Shown piece by piece: positions 8,777 to 17,910 of a stretch of 46,780 nucleotides of DNA. The translations under genes were made by a program, and so were the position numbers. The DNA lies in NCBI GenBank assembly GCA_038127535.1, contig JAYPHU010000028.1, positions 1-46,780 of the forward strand. The letters are read 5' to 3'. The notes beneath the pieces were generated by a model that saw only the letters and a list, made by a program, of their open reading frames with translations, was not told the DNA's origin and made no database searches. How positions within the stretch are numbered: position 1 is the first letter of the stretch; every line of letters starts with the position of its first letter. The DNA is from JAYPHU01 sp038127535 (lineage in GTDB: Bacteria > Pseudomonadota > Alphaproteobacteria > Rhodospirillales > UBA2165).

Positions 8777-9566
8777 TTTTGTCCTCCGCGCCGTGCTCGC
8801 CGGGATTGCGGTTGCCGCCGTGGCCGGGCCCTTGGGCTCTTTCGTTGTGTGGCGGCGGATGGCCTATTTCGGCGACACGCTCTCGCATTCTGCGCTCCTC
8901 GGTGTCGCCATCGGTCTCTTGGCAGGGATTGATCTTGGGCTCGGCGTTATCGCCGTCTGTCTGGGTGTGGCGGTTCTTCTCGTGGCCTTAAGTCGACGGC
9001 GCAGCGTACTGGCGGGAGACACACTGCTGGGCATTCTGTCTCATGGGACCCTGGCGTTGGGGCTTATTGTCGTCGGCTTCATGGGTAATCAAGGCGTCGA
9101 TCTGATGGCGGTTCTGTTCGGCGACATCCTCGCGGTTACGGGAGATGAGGTTATGTGGACCTATATCGCCGCGGCCATCGTACTGGCCGTGCTGGTCTTC
9201 CTCTGGCCAAGCCTGCTGACGGTCACCGTGGATGAAGATTTGGCGGCGGCAGAAGGCGTGCCGGTAGGGCGCATAAATCTGGCCTTCATGGTGCTGATCG
9301 CCCTGGTGGTCGCCACGGCAATGAAGGTGGTCGGTGTACTTTTGGTGGCGGCCTTGTTGATCATTCCGGCGGCGGGCGCGCGGGTCCTTTCCCGTACACC
9401 CGAGCAGATGGCCATCCTGGCCGCTTTTATCGGCATGATCTCGGTGATTGGCGGCCTGATGGCGTCGCTCTATTGGGATATGCCTGCAGGCCCGTCCATC
9501 GTGGCGGCGGCGCTGCTGCTTTATCTGATAGGATTGGCCAAGCCGGCGCTCAGTTCGCCCTCGTAA
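8763..9566 (+). CDS. znuB: Zinc ABC transporter permease ZnuB
   Basis: Inner-membrane permease (267 aa) of the zinc importer, with about eight hydrophobic segments. Family hallmarks are GPLGSFVVWRRMAYFGDTLSHSALLG near the N-terminus and LLVAALLIIPAAGARVLS later. The start at 8763 overlaps the znuC end by 14 bases and has GAGGG upstream. The 3' end overlaps the convergent metC-like gene by 17 bases. Confidence 0.93.
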   Translation: MILDDFVLRAVLAGIAVAAVAGPLGSFVVWRRMAYFGDTLSHSALLGVAIGLLAGIDLGLGVIAVCLGVAVLLVALSRRRSVLAGDTLLGILSHGTLALGLIVVGFMGNQGVDLMAVLFGDILAVTGDEVMWTYIAAAIVLAVLVFLWPSLLTVTVDEDLAAAEGVPVGRINLAFMVLIALVVATAMKVVGVLLVAALLIIPAAGARVLSRTPEQMAILAAFIGMISVIGGLMASLYWDMPAGPSIVAAALLLYLIGLAKPALSSPS

Positions 9567-10722
9567 AGCACTCCAGGCCGACCTTTAAATCCTCAATCAG
9601 GTCGTCCGGGTCTTCCAAGCCGATATGGAAGCGGATGCAGGGGGTCTTCAGATCCCAGTCAGTAACTGTCCGGGTCAGATCGGTGCGGAAGATCAGACTC
9701 TCATAGCCGCCCCAACTGCCGCCCAAGGCAAACAGTTCCACGTTGTCGATCAGTGCCGCCACCGCCTCGTCCGAGCATTCATGCAGCAGCACGCTGAACA
9801 AGCCGGACGAGCCGGTGAAGTCTCGTTTCCAGAACTCATGGCCGGGGCAGGAGTCAAAGGCTGGATGCCGGAGCGTTTTCACCTGAGGCTGGCCGGCAAG
9901 CCATTCGGCAACCTTCATCCCGTTTTGGTCATGTCGTTTCATGCGGACAGCCAGGGTGCGCATGCCGCGGAGGCCCAGATAGGCGTCGTCGGGCGCAGCG
10001 TGGTATCCCAGAACTCGGCTGGACTCACGGACCTGCTCAAAGGTCTCTTTGGAACACGTCACCGCGCCCAGCATGGCGTCGGAATGGCCGACATAGTACT
10101 TAGTCGCGGCCTGAACGGAGACATCGACGCCGTGCTCGAACGGTTTGAAGAAATAGCCAGCGGACCAGGTGTTATCCATGACCACTTTGACACCGGCCTT
10201 ATGGGCGGCGTCGCAGAGGGCAGGGATGTCCTGCACCTCGAAGGAGTGCGAGCCCGGTGATTCTACATAGATGGTTTTGGTGTTCGGGCGGAAATGCTCC
10301 TTAATGCCGGCGCCGATCAGAGGATCGTAGTAGCTGGTCTCTACACCAAATCTCTTGAGAAACTTCTCGCTGAGATTCCGGGTGGGGCCATATGCGCTGT
10401 CACAGACCAGGACATGATCGCCGGCCTCGACAAACGCCAGCATGGCGGTGCAGATAGCCGACAGTCCCGAATTCACGGGGATGGTCCGATAACCGCCTTC
10501 CAGATTGGCGATGGCCTCGCCCAAGGCAAAGGATGTCGGGGTACCGCGGCGGCCATAAATAAAATTGTCTTCCGGATTGGCTCGGGCTTCCTTCAGCGCC
10601 GCCACCGTCGGATAACTTACCGTCGATGCGTGATAGACCGGCGGGTTGATCAGGCCGTAATGATCTTCGGGATGGCTTCCGTCATGAACCAAGTGCGTAT
10701 CGGTACGTTTCTTGTCCGCCAT
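9550..10722 (-). CDS. PLP-dependent cystathionine beta-lyase-like protein, copy 2
   Basis: Cys/Met metabolism PLP enzyme of 390 aa, closest by eye to MetC cystathionine beta-lyase, which releases homocysteine, pyruvate and ammonia. The PLP lysine is K208 in VQAATKYYVGHSD. YGRRGTPT supplies the phosphate-contact tyrosine and arginine, and VMDNTWSAG the pyridine-binding aspartate. The ATG at 10722 follows AGGCG and lies one base past the stop of the paralogue upstream. Length and every motif position match copy 1, so these are tandem duplicates. Other members of the family act on cysteine or O-acylhomoserine, so substrate is not certain. Confidence 0.88.
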   Translation of the reverse strand: MADKKRTDTHLVHDGSHPEDHYGLINPPVYHASTVSYPTVAALKEARANPEDNFIYGRRGTPTSFALGEAIANLEGGYRTIPVNSGLSAICTAMLAFVEAGDHVLVCDSAYGPTRNLSEKFLKRFGVETSYYDPLIGAGIKEHFRPNTKTIYVESPGSHSFEVQDIPALCDAAHKAGVKVVMDNTWSAGYFFKPFEHGVDVSVQAATKYYVGHSDAMLGAVTCSKETFEQVRESSRVLGYHAAPDDAYLGLRGMRTLAVRMKRHDQNGMKVAEWLAGQPQVKTLRHPAFDSCPGHEFWKRDFTGSSGLFSVLLHECSDEAVAALIDNVELFALGGSWGGYESLIFRTDLTRTVTDWDLKTPCIRFHIGLEDPDDLIEDLKVGLECFTRAN

Positions 10723-10723
10723 C

Positions 10724-11905
10724 TTACGCCTCTCCATTCAGGCGCTTAAAGCCGTTGTCCAAGTCGGCGATCAGATCGTCCACGTCTTCCTGGCCGACAT
10801 GCAGGCGCAGCGTCGGGCCCGCGGCCTCCCATGTGGTCGCCGTACGCGCGCGCGCCGGTGTGGTCTGGATCATCAGGCTTTCAAATCCTCCCCAGCTAAA
10901 GCCCATAGTGAAGAGCTCCATGCCGTTTAGCATGGCAACCACCCGGTCCTGTGGAACGTCGTTGAGGATCACGCCGAACAAGCCGGAGGAACCGGTGAAA
11001 TCCCGTTGCCAAATCTCGTGGCCGGGGCAGTCCGGCAGCGCCGGGTGCAGCACCTTGGCCACTTCCGGTCGGTCTTGTAGATAGTTGGCCAGCGCCAGGC
11101 CCGTTTCCTGGTGGCGCTGCAATCGGACATCCAAGGTGCGCAAGCCGCGAAGCGCGAGGTAGCAGTCATCGGAGCCCACGCTGTAGCCCATAGCGGCATT
11201 TGCGGTCTTGATCTCCAGCCAATCTTCCTGGCTTGCCGTGGTGATCAGGCCCATCATCACGTCCGCGTGGCCGACGATGTACTTGGTCGCAGCTTGGATT
11301 GAGACGTCGACCCCGTGTTCGAAGGGCTTGAAGAAGTGCCCACCGCTCCAGGTGTTGTCGAGCAGCACCTTAACTCCTTGCTCATGGGCCGCAGCGGATA
11401 TGGTCGGCAGGTCCTGCACCTCGAAGGTAAGGGAGCCCGGCGATTCGGTGAAGACCACCTTGGTGTTCGGCTGGATCAAATCCTTGATCCCCGCGCCGAT
11501 CAGCGGATCATAGAATGTGGTCTCGATCCCGTAATGGCTTTCCAGTCGGGCACAGAAAGACCGGGTGGGCTCGTAAACCGAATCCACCATCAGCAGGTGA
11601 TCGCCGCTTTTCAGATAGGTCAGCAGCGAGACGACGATTGCCGCGAGCCCAGACGGTACGGCGACGGACCGGTGTCCGCCTTCCACCGCGGCCATCGCCT
11701 CCTCCAACGAAAAGGTCGAGGGGGTGCCGTGGCGGCCATAAAAGACGCTGTCGAACTTGTTCTTGATCCCATCCTGGATCGCCTCGACCGAGGGAAAGGC
11801 GATGGTCGATGCACGATAGACGGGCGTGTTCATCGCACCCATATGCTGTTCGGGATGACTGCCCGCATGAACGATGGTGGTCTGAGGGCGTTTACCGCTG
11901 GCCAT
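10724..11905 (-). CDS. PLP-dependent cystathionine beta-lyase-like protein, copy 1
   Basis: PLP enzyme of 393 aa, paralogous to the gene immediately downstream. K208 in IQAATKYIVGHAD is the Schiff-base lysine, YGRHGTPS and LLDNTWSGG are the cofactor contacts, and FTGSSGLFGV is shared with copy 2. An upstream extension of the frame to 12082 overlaps sseA and is not needed. The ATG at 11905 lies 19 bases after sseA and aligns with the N-terminus of copy 2. Divergence between the copies suggests distinct substrates rather than simple dosage. Confidence 0.88.
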   Translation of the reverse strand: MASGKRPQTTIVHAGSHPEQHMGAMNTPVYRASTIAFPSVEAIQDGIKNKFDSVFYGRHGTPSTFSLEEAMAAVEGGHRSVAVPSGLAAIVVSLLTYLKSGDHLLMVDSVYEPTRSFCARLESHYGIETTFYDPLIGAGIKDLIQPNTKVVFTESPGSLTFEVQDLPTISAAAHEQGVKVLLDNTWSGGHFFKPFEHGVDVSIQAATKYIVGHADVMMGLITTASQEDWLEIKTANAAMGYSVGSDDCYLALRGLRTLDVRLQRHQETGLALANYLQDRPEVAKVLHPALPDCPGHEIWQRDFTGSSGLFGVILNDVPQDRVVAMLNGMELFTMGFSWGGFESLMIQTTPARARTATTWEAAGPTLRLHVGQEDVDDLIADLDNGFKRLNGEA

Positions 11906-11924
11906 AATGTTTGTTCCGGATGTG

Positions 11925-12785
11925 TTAAGTGTCGATGGGCGTGTCTTTGCGGCCGCCCCATTCGGTCCAGGAGCCGTCATAGATGGCACCGTGATCGTAG
12001 CCGATGAGGTACATGGCGTAGACCAGCACGGCGGCCGTAACGCCGGAGCCGCAGCTTGATACAATCGGTCCGTCCGGATCAATGCCGCCCCCGATGATAG
12101 CGGCTTTCAGCTCATCGGCCGGGCGGATGGTCATGTGCTCGTCCATATTGAGGAGCTGCTGGAAAGGGAGCGAGATGCTGCCGGGAATGTGGCCGCCGCG
12201 CATGCCTTTGCGAGGTTCAGGATCGGTGCCGGCGTACCGGCCGGCGGCGCGGGCATCGACCACCTGTTCTTCTTGGCTGGTCACATTGGCCAGGACCTGA
12301 TCGATGGAACGCACGAGACCGATGTTTAGACCACCCGCCACATACTTTTCCGGTGCGCGCTCAGGCATGTCTGAAGTTACCGGCCGGCCCTCCGCCAGCC
12401 ATTTGGACATACCGCCGTTGAGGACGGAAACGTTCTTGTGCCCGAAGATGCGGAAGGTCCACCACACCCGCATGGCCGCCATCGGGCCGCCGCTGACGTC
12501 ATAGACCACCACGTGATGGTTCGGAGAGATGCCTAGGGCGCCGACTTTCTCGCCGAACACTTCGGGCGACGGCAACATGTGGGGCAGATTGACGCTGTGA
12601 TCGGCAATATCATCAACATCGAAGAAGATCGCGCCGGGAATGTGTTTTTCGGCGAATTCGGCCTTCGGGTCCCGGTTGGCTTCGGGAAGATGGAAGCTTG
12701 CGTCTAAAATAGCGATGTTCTGATCGTCCAACCGGTCCGCGAGACAGTCGGTCTCCAACTTTGCATCGGGATTGACGTGGTCCAT
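11925..12785 (-). CDS. sseA: 3-mercaptopyruvate sulfurtransferase
   Basis: Two-domain rhodanese-fold enzyme (286 aa) that moves sulfur from 3-mercaptopyruvate to a thiol acceptor. The N-terminal inactive rhodanese domain includes VVVYDVSGG and RVWWTFRIFGH. The C-terminal domain carries the catalytic C245 in CGSGVTA, the loop that distinguishes mercaptopyruvate from thiosulfate enzymes. AGGAGAC lies at good distance before the ATG. It sits between cysK and the two lyase genes on the same strand with short gaps, so it shares their sulfur amino-acid context. Confidence 0.91.
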   Translation of the reverse strand: MDHVNPDAKLETDCLADRLDDQNIAILDASFHLPEANRDPKAEFAEKHIPGAIFFDVDDIADHSVNLPHMLPSPEVFGEKVGALGISPNHHVVVYDVSGGPMAAMRVWWTFRIFGHKNVSVLNGGMSKWLAEGRPVTSDMPERAPEKYVAGGLNIGLVRSIDQVLANVTSQEEQVVDARAAGRYAGTDPEPRKGMRGGHIPGSISLPFQQLLNMDEHMTIRPADELKAAIIGGGIDPDGPIVSSCGSGVTAAVLVYAMYLIGYDHGAIYDGSWTEWGGRKDTPIDT

Positions 12786-12795
12786 TGACTGTCTC

Positions 12796-13797
12796 CTAGG
12801 CCATCCACGACGGGAAGGGCAAACCTTTTTCCTTCAGGAACTCGACGTTAAAGAGTTTACTTTGATACCGGGTGCCATAGTCACACAGGATGGTGACAAT
12901 GTTGTGGCCCGGCCCCAGTTCCTTGGCCAGGCGGATCGCGCCCGCCACATTGATGCCGGCCGAGGTGCCGACGCACAGGCCTTCGTATTCCAGCAGATCA
13001 AAGATCACCGGCAGGGCTTCTTCGTCGGTGATCTGATACGCCCCGTCGATGGGTGCGCCTTTCAGGTTTTCCGTTTCCCGGCCCTGGCCGATGCCCTCGG
13101 TGATGGAGGAGCCTTCGGCTTTCAGCTCACCATGCTCATAGAAACTGTAGAGCGCCGAGCCCATCGGGTCAGACAGCATGATCTTGCAGTTGGCGTTACG
13201 CTCTTTCAGGGCCATGCCGACGCCGGCCAGCGTACCGCCGGTGCCGACGGAGCAGGTAAAGCCATCGACCTTGCCGTCCAGTTCTTCCCACATTTCGGGA
13301 CCAGTGGTCTCCAGATGTGCGCGCCGGTTGGCCACATTGTCGAACTGATTGGCCCAGATCGCGCCGGCCTCGTGACTCTCCGCCATTTCCTCGGCGATGC
13401 GCTGAGACACATGTACATAGTTTTCCGGATTGGAGTAGGGGACGGCATCCACTTCGCGCAGATCAGCGCCGGCGATCCGCAACATGTCTTTCTTTTCCTG
13501 GGTCTGCGTACGCGGGATGACGATGATGGTTTTGTAGCCACTGGCCGACGCCACCAAAGCCAAGCCGATGCCGGTATTGCCGGCGGTGCCTTCGACAATC
13601 ATGCCGCCGGGTTTTAACAGGCCGCGTTCTTCCGCATCCTTGACGATATACAGCGCGGCGCGGTCCTTCACCGATCCGCCAGGATTCAGGAACTCCGCCT
13701 TGCCGTATATGTTGCAGCCGGTTTCCTCCGACGCCTGGCGTAATTTAATCAGGGGCGTGTTGCCCACAGCCTCTCGGAAACCCTCTCGGACAGTCAT
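12796..13797 (-). CDS. cysK: Cysteine synthase A family (O-acetylserine sulfhydrylase)
   Basis: PLP enzyme (333 aa) forming cysteine from O-acetylserine and sulfide. The PLP lysine is K44 in NPGGSVKDRAA. EGTAGNTGIGLA is the substrate loop, and CSVGTGGTLAGVG is the glycine-rich phosphate-binding loop. A cystathionine beta-synthase-like role cannot be excluded from sequence alone, since the families share these motifs. It is 10 bases upstream of sseA. About 108 bases separate it from the upstream Nudix gene, and that gap may hold a promoter, although none is clear. Confidence 0.88.
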   Translation of the reverse strand: MTVREGFREAVGNTPLIKLRQASEETGCNIYGKAEFLNPGGSVKDRAALYIVKDAEERGLLKPGGMIVEGTAGNTGIGLALVASASGYKTIIVIPRTQTQEKKDMLRIAGADLREVDAVPYSNPENYVHVSQRIAEEMAESHEAGAIWANQFDNVANRRAHLETTGPEMWEELDGKVDGFTCSVGTGGTLAGVGMALKERNANCKIMLSDPMGSALYSFYEHGELKAEGSSITEGIGQGRETENLKGAPIDGAYQITDEEALPVIFDLLEYEGLCVGTSAGINVAGAIRLAKELGPGHNIVTILCDYGTRYQSKLFNVEFLKEKGLPFPSWMA

Positions 13798-13905
13798 TGG
13801 TTTACTTTCTAGGTTTTGATCTTTTGGGGATAAATCGGCCTAGGAGACTAGCCAAGGGATCCGGTGGTTTCAAGCGTGGCCCAGCCGGTGAGTTCCGGGT
13901 CTGCC

Positions 13906-14514
13906 TCAGCCGATTTTCCACTTCTCCATCATATAGTCGCGCTTGATCCTGAGCCACTGTAACGCAATGATTGTCATGCCGTTTTCAATGCGACCACTGT
14001 CGAGCATCTCGAACGCCTCTTCGGTGGGGGTGGAGAACACGCGAATGTATTCGCCTTCCTCGGACAGGCCGTAGTGCCCGCCGGCGTCTTCTGCGTCTAC
14101 CTGAGCGCAAAACATGTGAATGGTTTCCGACGTGCAGCCGGGGCTGCTGAGATACTTGTGCATGGGCTCCAACTCGAGGATGCGAAGCCCGGTTTCTTCT
14201 TCGGTTTCCCGATGCGCCGTTTCTTCTTTTATTTGGTGGGGTTCGATCATGCCGGCGACGCATTCGATTTGCCACGGAGACATTTCCGGCGCCGTATAGG
14301 CGCCGATGCGGAACTGCTCAATCAGGACAACCTCATCCCTCAGGGGATCAAACGGCAGGACGGAAACCGCGTGGCCACGTTCCAGCACTTCACGGCTGAG
14401 ATCGACACTCCATTCATCGTCATAAACCCAGTGGCATAGCTTGTAATGGTCCAGCCGCATAAAACCGCGGTACGGGGTGGAGCGTTCCCTGACCTGTACG
14501 AGATCGTCACTCAT
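13906..14514 (-). CDS. Nudix hydrolase, ADP-ribose pyrophosphatase-like
   Basis: Predicted to split ADP-ribose to AMP and ribose 5-phosphate (202 aa). The N-terminal beta-domain has VSVLPFDPLRDEVVLIEQFRIGAY, typical of the NudF group, and the Nudix box reads GMIEPHQIKEETAHRETEEETGL-like at about residues 88-110. The catalytic RETEEE core is intact, but the first conserved Glu of the box is replaced by Gln (PHQ rather than PGE). It is transcribed away from the rhodanese gene. Confidence 0.86.
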   Translation of the reverse strand: MSDDLVQVRERSTPYRGFMRLDHYKLCHWVYDDEWSVDLSREVLERGHAVSVLPFDPLRDEVVLIEQFRIGAYTAPEMSPWQIECVAGMIEPHQIKEETAHRETEEETGLRILELEPMHKYLSSPGCTSETIHMFCAQVDAEDAGGHYGLSEEGEYIRVFSTPTEEAFEMLDSGRIENGMTIIALQWLRIKRDYMMEKWKIG

Positions 14515-14641
14515 CTGCTTGTGTCCTATTTTCTCTGATCAATCCCGGTTCTACGGAGCTGGGCGGCGGTTCGTCCAGCGAAATTTGGATTGCGGCATGG
14601 AAGCGAGTAACGTAAGCATCCGACCCCTAGAGGAGAGTCCA

Positions 14642-14956
14642 ATGAACATCACTGTGCAGCAATTAAACGAGATGCGCCAAAAGGGCGAGGATCACGTCCT
14701 CCTGGATGTGCGGGAGAATGAGGAACTGGCGATCGCGTCACTGGACGGCGTGCTTCACATCCCGATGAGCGCGTTGCTGGAACGGGTCGAGGAAATCCCG
14801 AATGATAAGCCGATTGTGGTGATGTGCCATCTGGGTGGGCGCAGCGCACAGGTCCAGGGCTGGATGCTGCAGAACGGTTTCGACAATGTGCTGAACCTGG
14901 ACGGTGGCATCACCGCCTGGTCCGCCCACATCGATCCAAACGTGCCGCGGTATTAA
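14642..14956 (+). CDS. Single-domain rhodanese-like sulfurtransferase
   Basis: Small cytoplasmic rhodanese domain (104 aa). LLDVRENEELAIASLDGVLHIPM is the canonical N-terminal half and the active-site loop is CHLGGRSAQV, with the catalytic cysteine present. The end GGITAWSAHIDP is typical of stand-alone rhodaneses that relay persulfide sulfur. GAGGAG precedes the ATG. It is divergent from the Nudix gene, and its stop overlaps the convergent cupin gene stop. Confidence 0.92.
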   Translation: MNITVQQLNEMRQKGEDHVLLDVRENEELAIASLDGVLHIPMSALLERVEEIPNDKPIVVMCHLGGRSAQVQGWMLQNGFDNVLNLDGGITAWSAHIDPNVPRY

Positions 14957-15414
14957 TCGCCAGCGGCTTTCTTCCCGGCGTTGGTTTCCGGCGTCCAGAC
15001 TTTTTCATGAGCGGCGTGCTGATCTTCGTTCCATTCATGCTCGGTGCCTTCACCCATGAAGACGACGAACACTTCGCATCCATCCGGGTATTCATAAGGC
15101 CCGTGCAGCTCGTCCCAGCCGAAGACATAGTCGCCGGGGCGCAGGTCCTTGCCGGCGACGCACATCCGGCCTTTTAAAACGACAATAGAGTGCCAGCTTT
15201 TGTGGCTATGTTCGGGCTCCACGTAACCCGGCGGAAATTTGACCTTCATATCGACCCGCTTCATGGCGTCGTCCTTGGCGAAGACCTTGACCTGAACGCC
15301 TGCGGGCAGGGTCAGGAGATTGTTCTCTAATCCGTCGTCCCACGGGATTTCGTCATCGTGGATGGCTTTGAAGCTGTGATCGAAGTCCTGGTCCGCTGGT
15401 GCGCTGCTGTCCAT
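14953..15414 (-). CDS. Cupin-domain protein
   Basis: Single-cupin protein of 153 aa. EPEHSHKSWHSIVVLKG provides the His-rich metal motif 1 and the later region (PGDYVFGWDELHGPYEYPDG) matches motif 2 with a further His. This resembles ChrR-like or dioxygenase-like cupins that bind a divalent metal. No membrane or DNA-binding part is visible. It is downstream of the broken histidine kinase on the same strand, 18 bases away. The reaction is not predictable from sequence. Confidence 0.8.
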   Translation of the reverse strand: MDSSAPADQDFDHSFKAIHDDEIPWDDGLENNLLTLPAGVQVKVFAKDDAMKRVDMKVKFPPGYVEPEHSHKSWHSIVVLKGRMCVAGKDLRPGDYVFGWDELHGPYEYPDGCEVFVVFMGEGTEHEWNEDQHAAHEKVWTPETNAGKKAAGD

Positions 15415-15432
15415 AGGTGCCTCCTTGAATGG

Positions 15433-16799
15433 CTAGTTCCGATTGAGATCAAGGGACAAGTGGAACGAGGTCTCCTGATCCTTAACGCGGTCCAACGTTA
15501 ACGAACCGCCATGCAATTCGGCAAGCGCCTTCGAGATGCTGAGCCCCAAGCCGGTACCTTTCTTAGTCCGTGCGTCGGAGAGATCGGCTTGGGCGAACTT
15601 CTTAAAGATCTGAATCTCGAATTCCTTCGAAATCCCATGGCCTTTATTGATGACCGAAATGACAACCTTTTCGCCGTCTATTTTGCGGTAGATCGCCACC
15701 GGTTCGTCATCGGACGAAAACTTGGCGGCATTGGAGAGAAGATTGGTGAGGATTTGCAGGATGCGGTGCTTGTCCGCCGAAACAGCAACGTCGTCCACGA
15801 TTTCACCGATGAGGATCGGGTAACCAAAGCCGCCGGCAAACTTGGTGTTCAGATCGACTGCCTGGCTGACGAGTTCGGAGACAGGGACAATTTCACGATT
15901 CAAATCGAGTTTTCCCGTCTCTATTCTGCTGAGATCGAAGATATCATCGACGAGCAAGGCCAGCCGTTCTGAATTTCGGACGGCAATGCCCAGTGCGTCT
16001 TTTGCCTTCTCCGGCATTTCGCCCAGGATGCCCTCCTCTATCATCTTCACCGATCCCAGAATGGAGGTGATCGGCGTGCGAAGTTCATGGCTGGAAACCG
16101 CAATGAAATCGTTGTTCATGTTGTTCAGAGATTTCAAGTGCGTGATATCAGTGTGGAACGCCAACACCCGGCCGTCGGATATCCGCTGGCGGCTGAATCT
16201 GATCTAGCGGCCGTCCTTCAAGGCGAATTCATGTTCAACCGAATCCAATTTGGCAAGTTCAAGGAGTTGGGCTGTCCAGGCTTCGGGACTATCACCCATG
16301 GTATCGACGTGGGCCGCGCCGCACTCGGGGGCAAAATCCTCAAACTGAACACCGGGCACGAGATAGTCTCCCGCCTCGTCGTGCATTTCCATAAAATAAC
16401 TATTGCAGTAGACTGGCCAGCCCTCTAGGTCCCAAAGGACGAACCCTGCGTCCAGTTCTTCCATGGCTTCCTGAAACTCGGCGCGAGCGTGATCTAAGGC
16501 GGCACAGGCGTCATGTTCTTCCGTCGCGTCGGTAATGGTGCCGCGGAAGCTCGCGAAATTACCGGCCTCGCCATAGCGGGGAAGGCCGCTGTGCAGTATA
16601 TAAACCAGCTTTTCTTCGGGGGTTATCTCTTGTTGTTCGATATTGCGAAACGCCTCCTGCCGTTTGAAGGATTCCGATAATATACGGTTTTGTTCCGGGT
16701 CCCGTTGACGGGATTTCATGTCCCACGGCGTAATGCCGATGACCTCATCGCGCGCGCGACATCGAACTCACCGTCGGCGACGCCCGGATGAATCCTGCC
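15433..16799 (-). pseudogene. Broken PAS-domain sensor histidine kinase
   Basis: Remains of a sensor kinase. The 3' part is well preserved: an H-box SSHELRTPITSILGS, an N-box LTNLLSNAAKFS and a G-box GTGLGLSISKALAELHGG. Two PAS-like regions precede it. An in-frame TAG at 16204-16206 cuts the second PAS domain (DGR, stop, IRFSRQR), at a place where PAS domains usually have Trp. Further upstream the frame shifts inside a GCGCGCGCG run (16750-16759), and PAS homology (ARDEVIGITPWDMKS) loses its N-terminus. The kinase core from about 16167 could still be translated if an internal start exists. Confidence 0.75.
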
Positions 16800-16992
16800 C
16801 TAATTTCTGCAGGGAGTGCTCTGTGATACTATCAATGGATGAGTTTCAAAAAATCGTCAATGCGATCCGGCCTTGAGCAACTTATGATTTGTTGTTTCCC
16901 GAAACATGGGGTCTCTCGAGTGAAATTTCCAGATTTTTCAATCATGTATTATGTAAATTAGGAATAATATAATCGAGTCGAAAGAGAGACTG

Positions 16993-17910
16993 ATGACGGA
17001 GATAGCGGAAAGTTCCAGCAGCGGCCAATGGGATCACCACCGTGATGGATGTGAATTGGGCGGGATCGGTATCGACCGCATTCCGGACCTGGAGGATTCC
17101 CCGTACGGCCCGGACATGATCTATCCGGACGCGACCGAAGAACGTATCCGGGAACTGGCAGCCCTGTTGGGGGAAAGGCATATTTCGCCGGACTTGGAAC
17201 TCTACCTGAGTTTCCATTCATTCCTGGTTCGCACGACCAAGCATACTATCCTGATTGATCTCTGCTGCGGCAACGATAAGGAACGCACGGCACGGCCGAT
17301 GTGGCACCAACGAAACGGGCCTTTTCTGGATAATCTGGCGGCGGCCGGGGTGCAGCCGGAGGACGTGGACTTCGTCATGTGCACGCATCTGCATGCGGAT
17401 CACATTGGCTGGAACACGCGATTGGTGAACGGCGAATGGGTGCCGACCTTTCCCAATGCCCGGTATCTGTTCTCCGAGATCGAGTACAAATTCTGGATCG
17501 CCGAACAGGAGAAGAGCAACGACCCGATCCTCTACGGCTCGCATCTGGACAGCGTGCTGCCTGTGATGGCGTCAGGTCAGGCCGATCTGGTGCAGGGCGA
17601 TCACGAAGTGGAGGCCGCGGTACATCTGGAGGCCTATCCCGGACATACGCCGGGCAATGCGGTGGTCCACGTGCAGGGAGAGACGGGTCATGCCGTTGTC
17701 TGCGGCGATGTGATGCACCATCCGTTCCAGCTCTTTCATCCGGAATGGTCCACCAATTTCTGTGCAGATGCCGTGGAGTCGCGGAAATCCCGGACAGCGC
17801 TGTTGGACCGGTTTGCCGACAGCGGCAGTCTGATTCTGCCGGCTCATTTTCAGTCGCCGGCTTATGGGCCCATTGAACGCGATGGAAAAATTTTCAGGTT
17901 GGCCGGATAG
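16993..17910 (+). CDS. MBL-fold metallo-hydrolase
   Basis: Metallo-beta-lactamase-fold hydrolase of 305 aa. The dinuclear metal motif is THLHADHIGWNT near residue 135, with later ligands in EAYPGHTPGNAVVHV (His) and VVCGDVMHHP (Asp), then LILPAHFQSP (His). This pattern fits lactonase-like or quorum-quenching-like MBL hydrolases, but the substrate is unknown. A TATAAT hexamer lies at 16968-16973 and GAGAG just before the ATG. The next (broken) cyclase gene begins directly after its stop, so the two were probably co-transcribed. Confidence 0.86.
   Translation: MTEIAESSSSGQWDHHRDGCELGGIGIDRIPDLEDSPYGPDMIYPDATEERIRELAALLGERHISPDLELYLSFHSFLVRTTKHTILIDLCCGNDKERTARPMWHQRNGPFLDNLAAAGVQPEDVDFVMCTHLHADHIGWNTRLVNGEWVPTFPNARYLFSEIEYKFWIAEQEKSNDPILYGSHLDSVLPVMASGQADLVQGDHEVEAAVHLEAYPGHTPGNAVVHVQGETGHAVVCGDVMHHPFQLFHPEWSTNFCADAVESRKSRTALLDRFADSGSLILPAHFQSPAYGPIERDGKIFRLAG

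Noticed and set aside
13798..13905. A riboswitch in front of the cysteine synthase gene
   Set aside because: The 108-base gap lies in sulfur-metabolism context, but I could not find the conserved cores of SAM-type riboswitches.
16858..16946. Short minus-strand frame upstream of the broken kinase
   Set aside because: It might be the lost N-terminus of the kinase, but no recognisable PAS residues were seen.
16968..16973. TATAAT before the MBL hydrolase as a full promoter
   Set aside because: The -10 hexamer is perfect but the bases at -35 distance (TGTATT) do not resemble a -35 element, so I did not list it separately.
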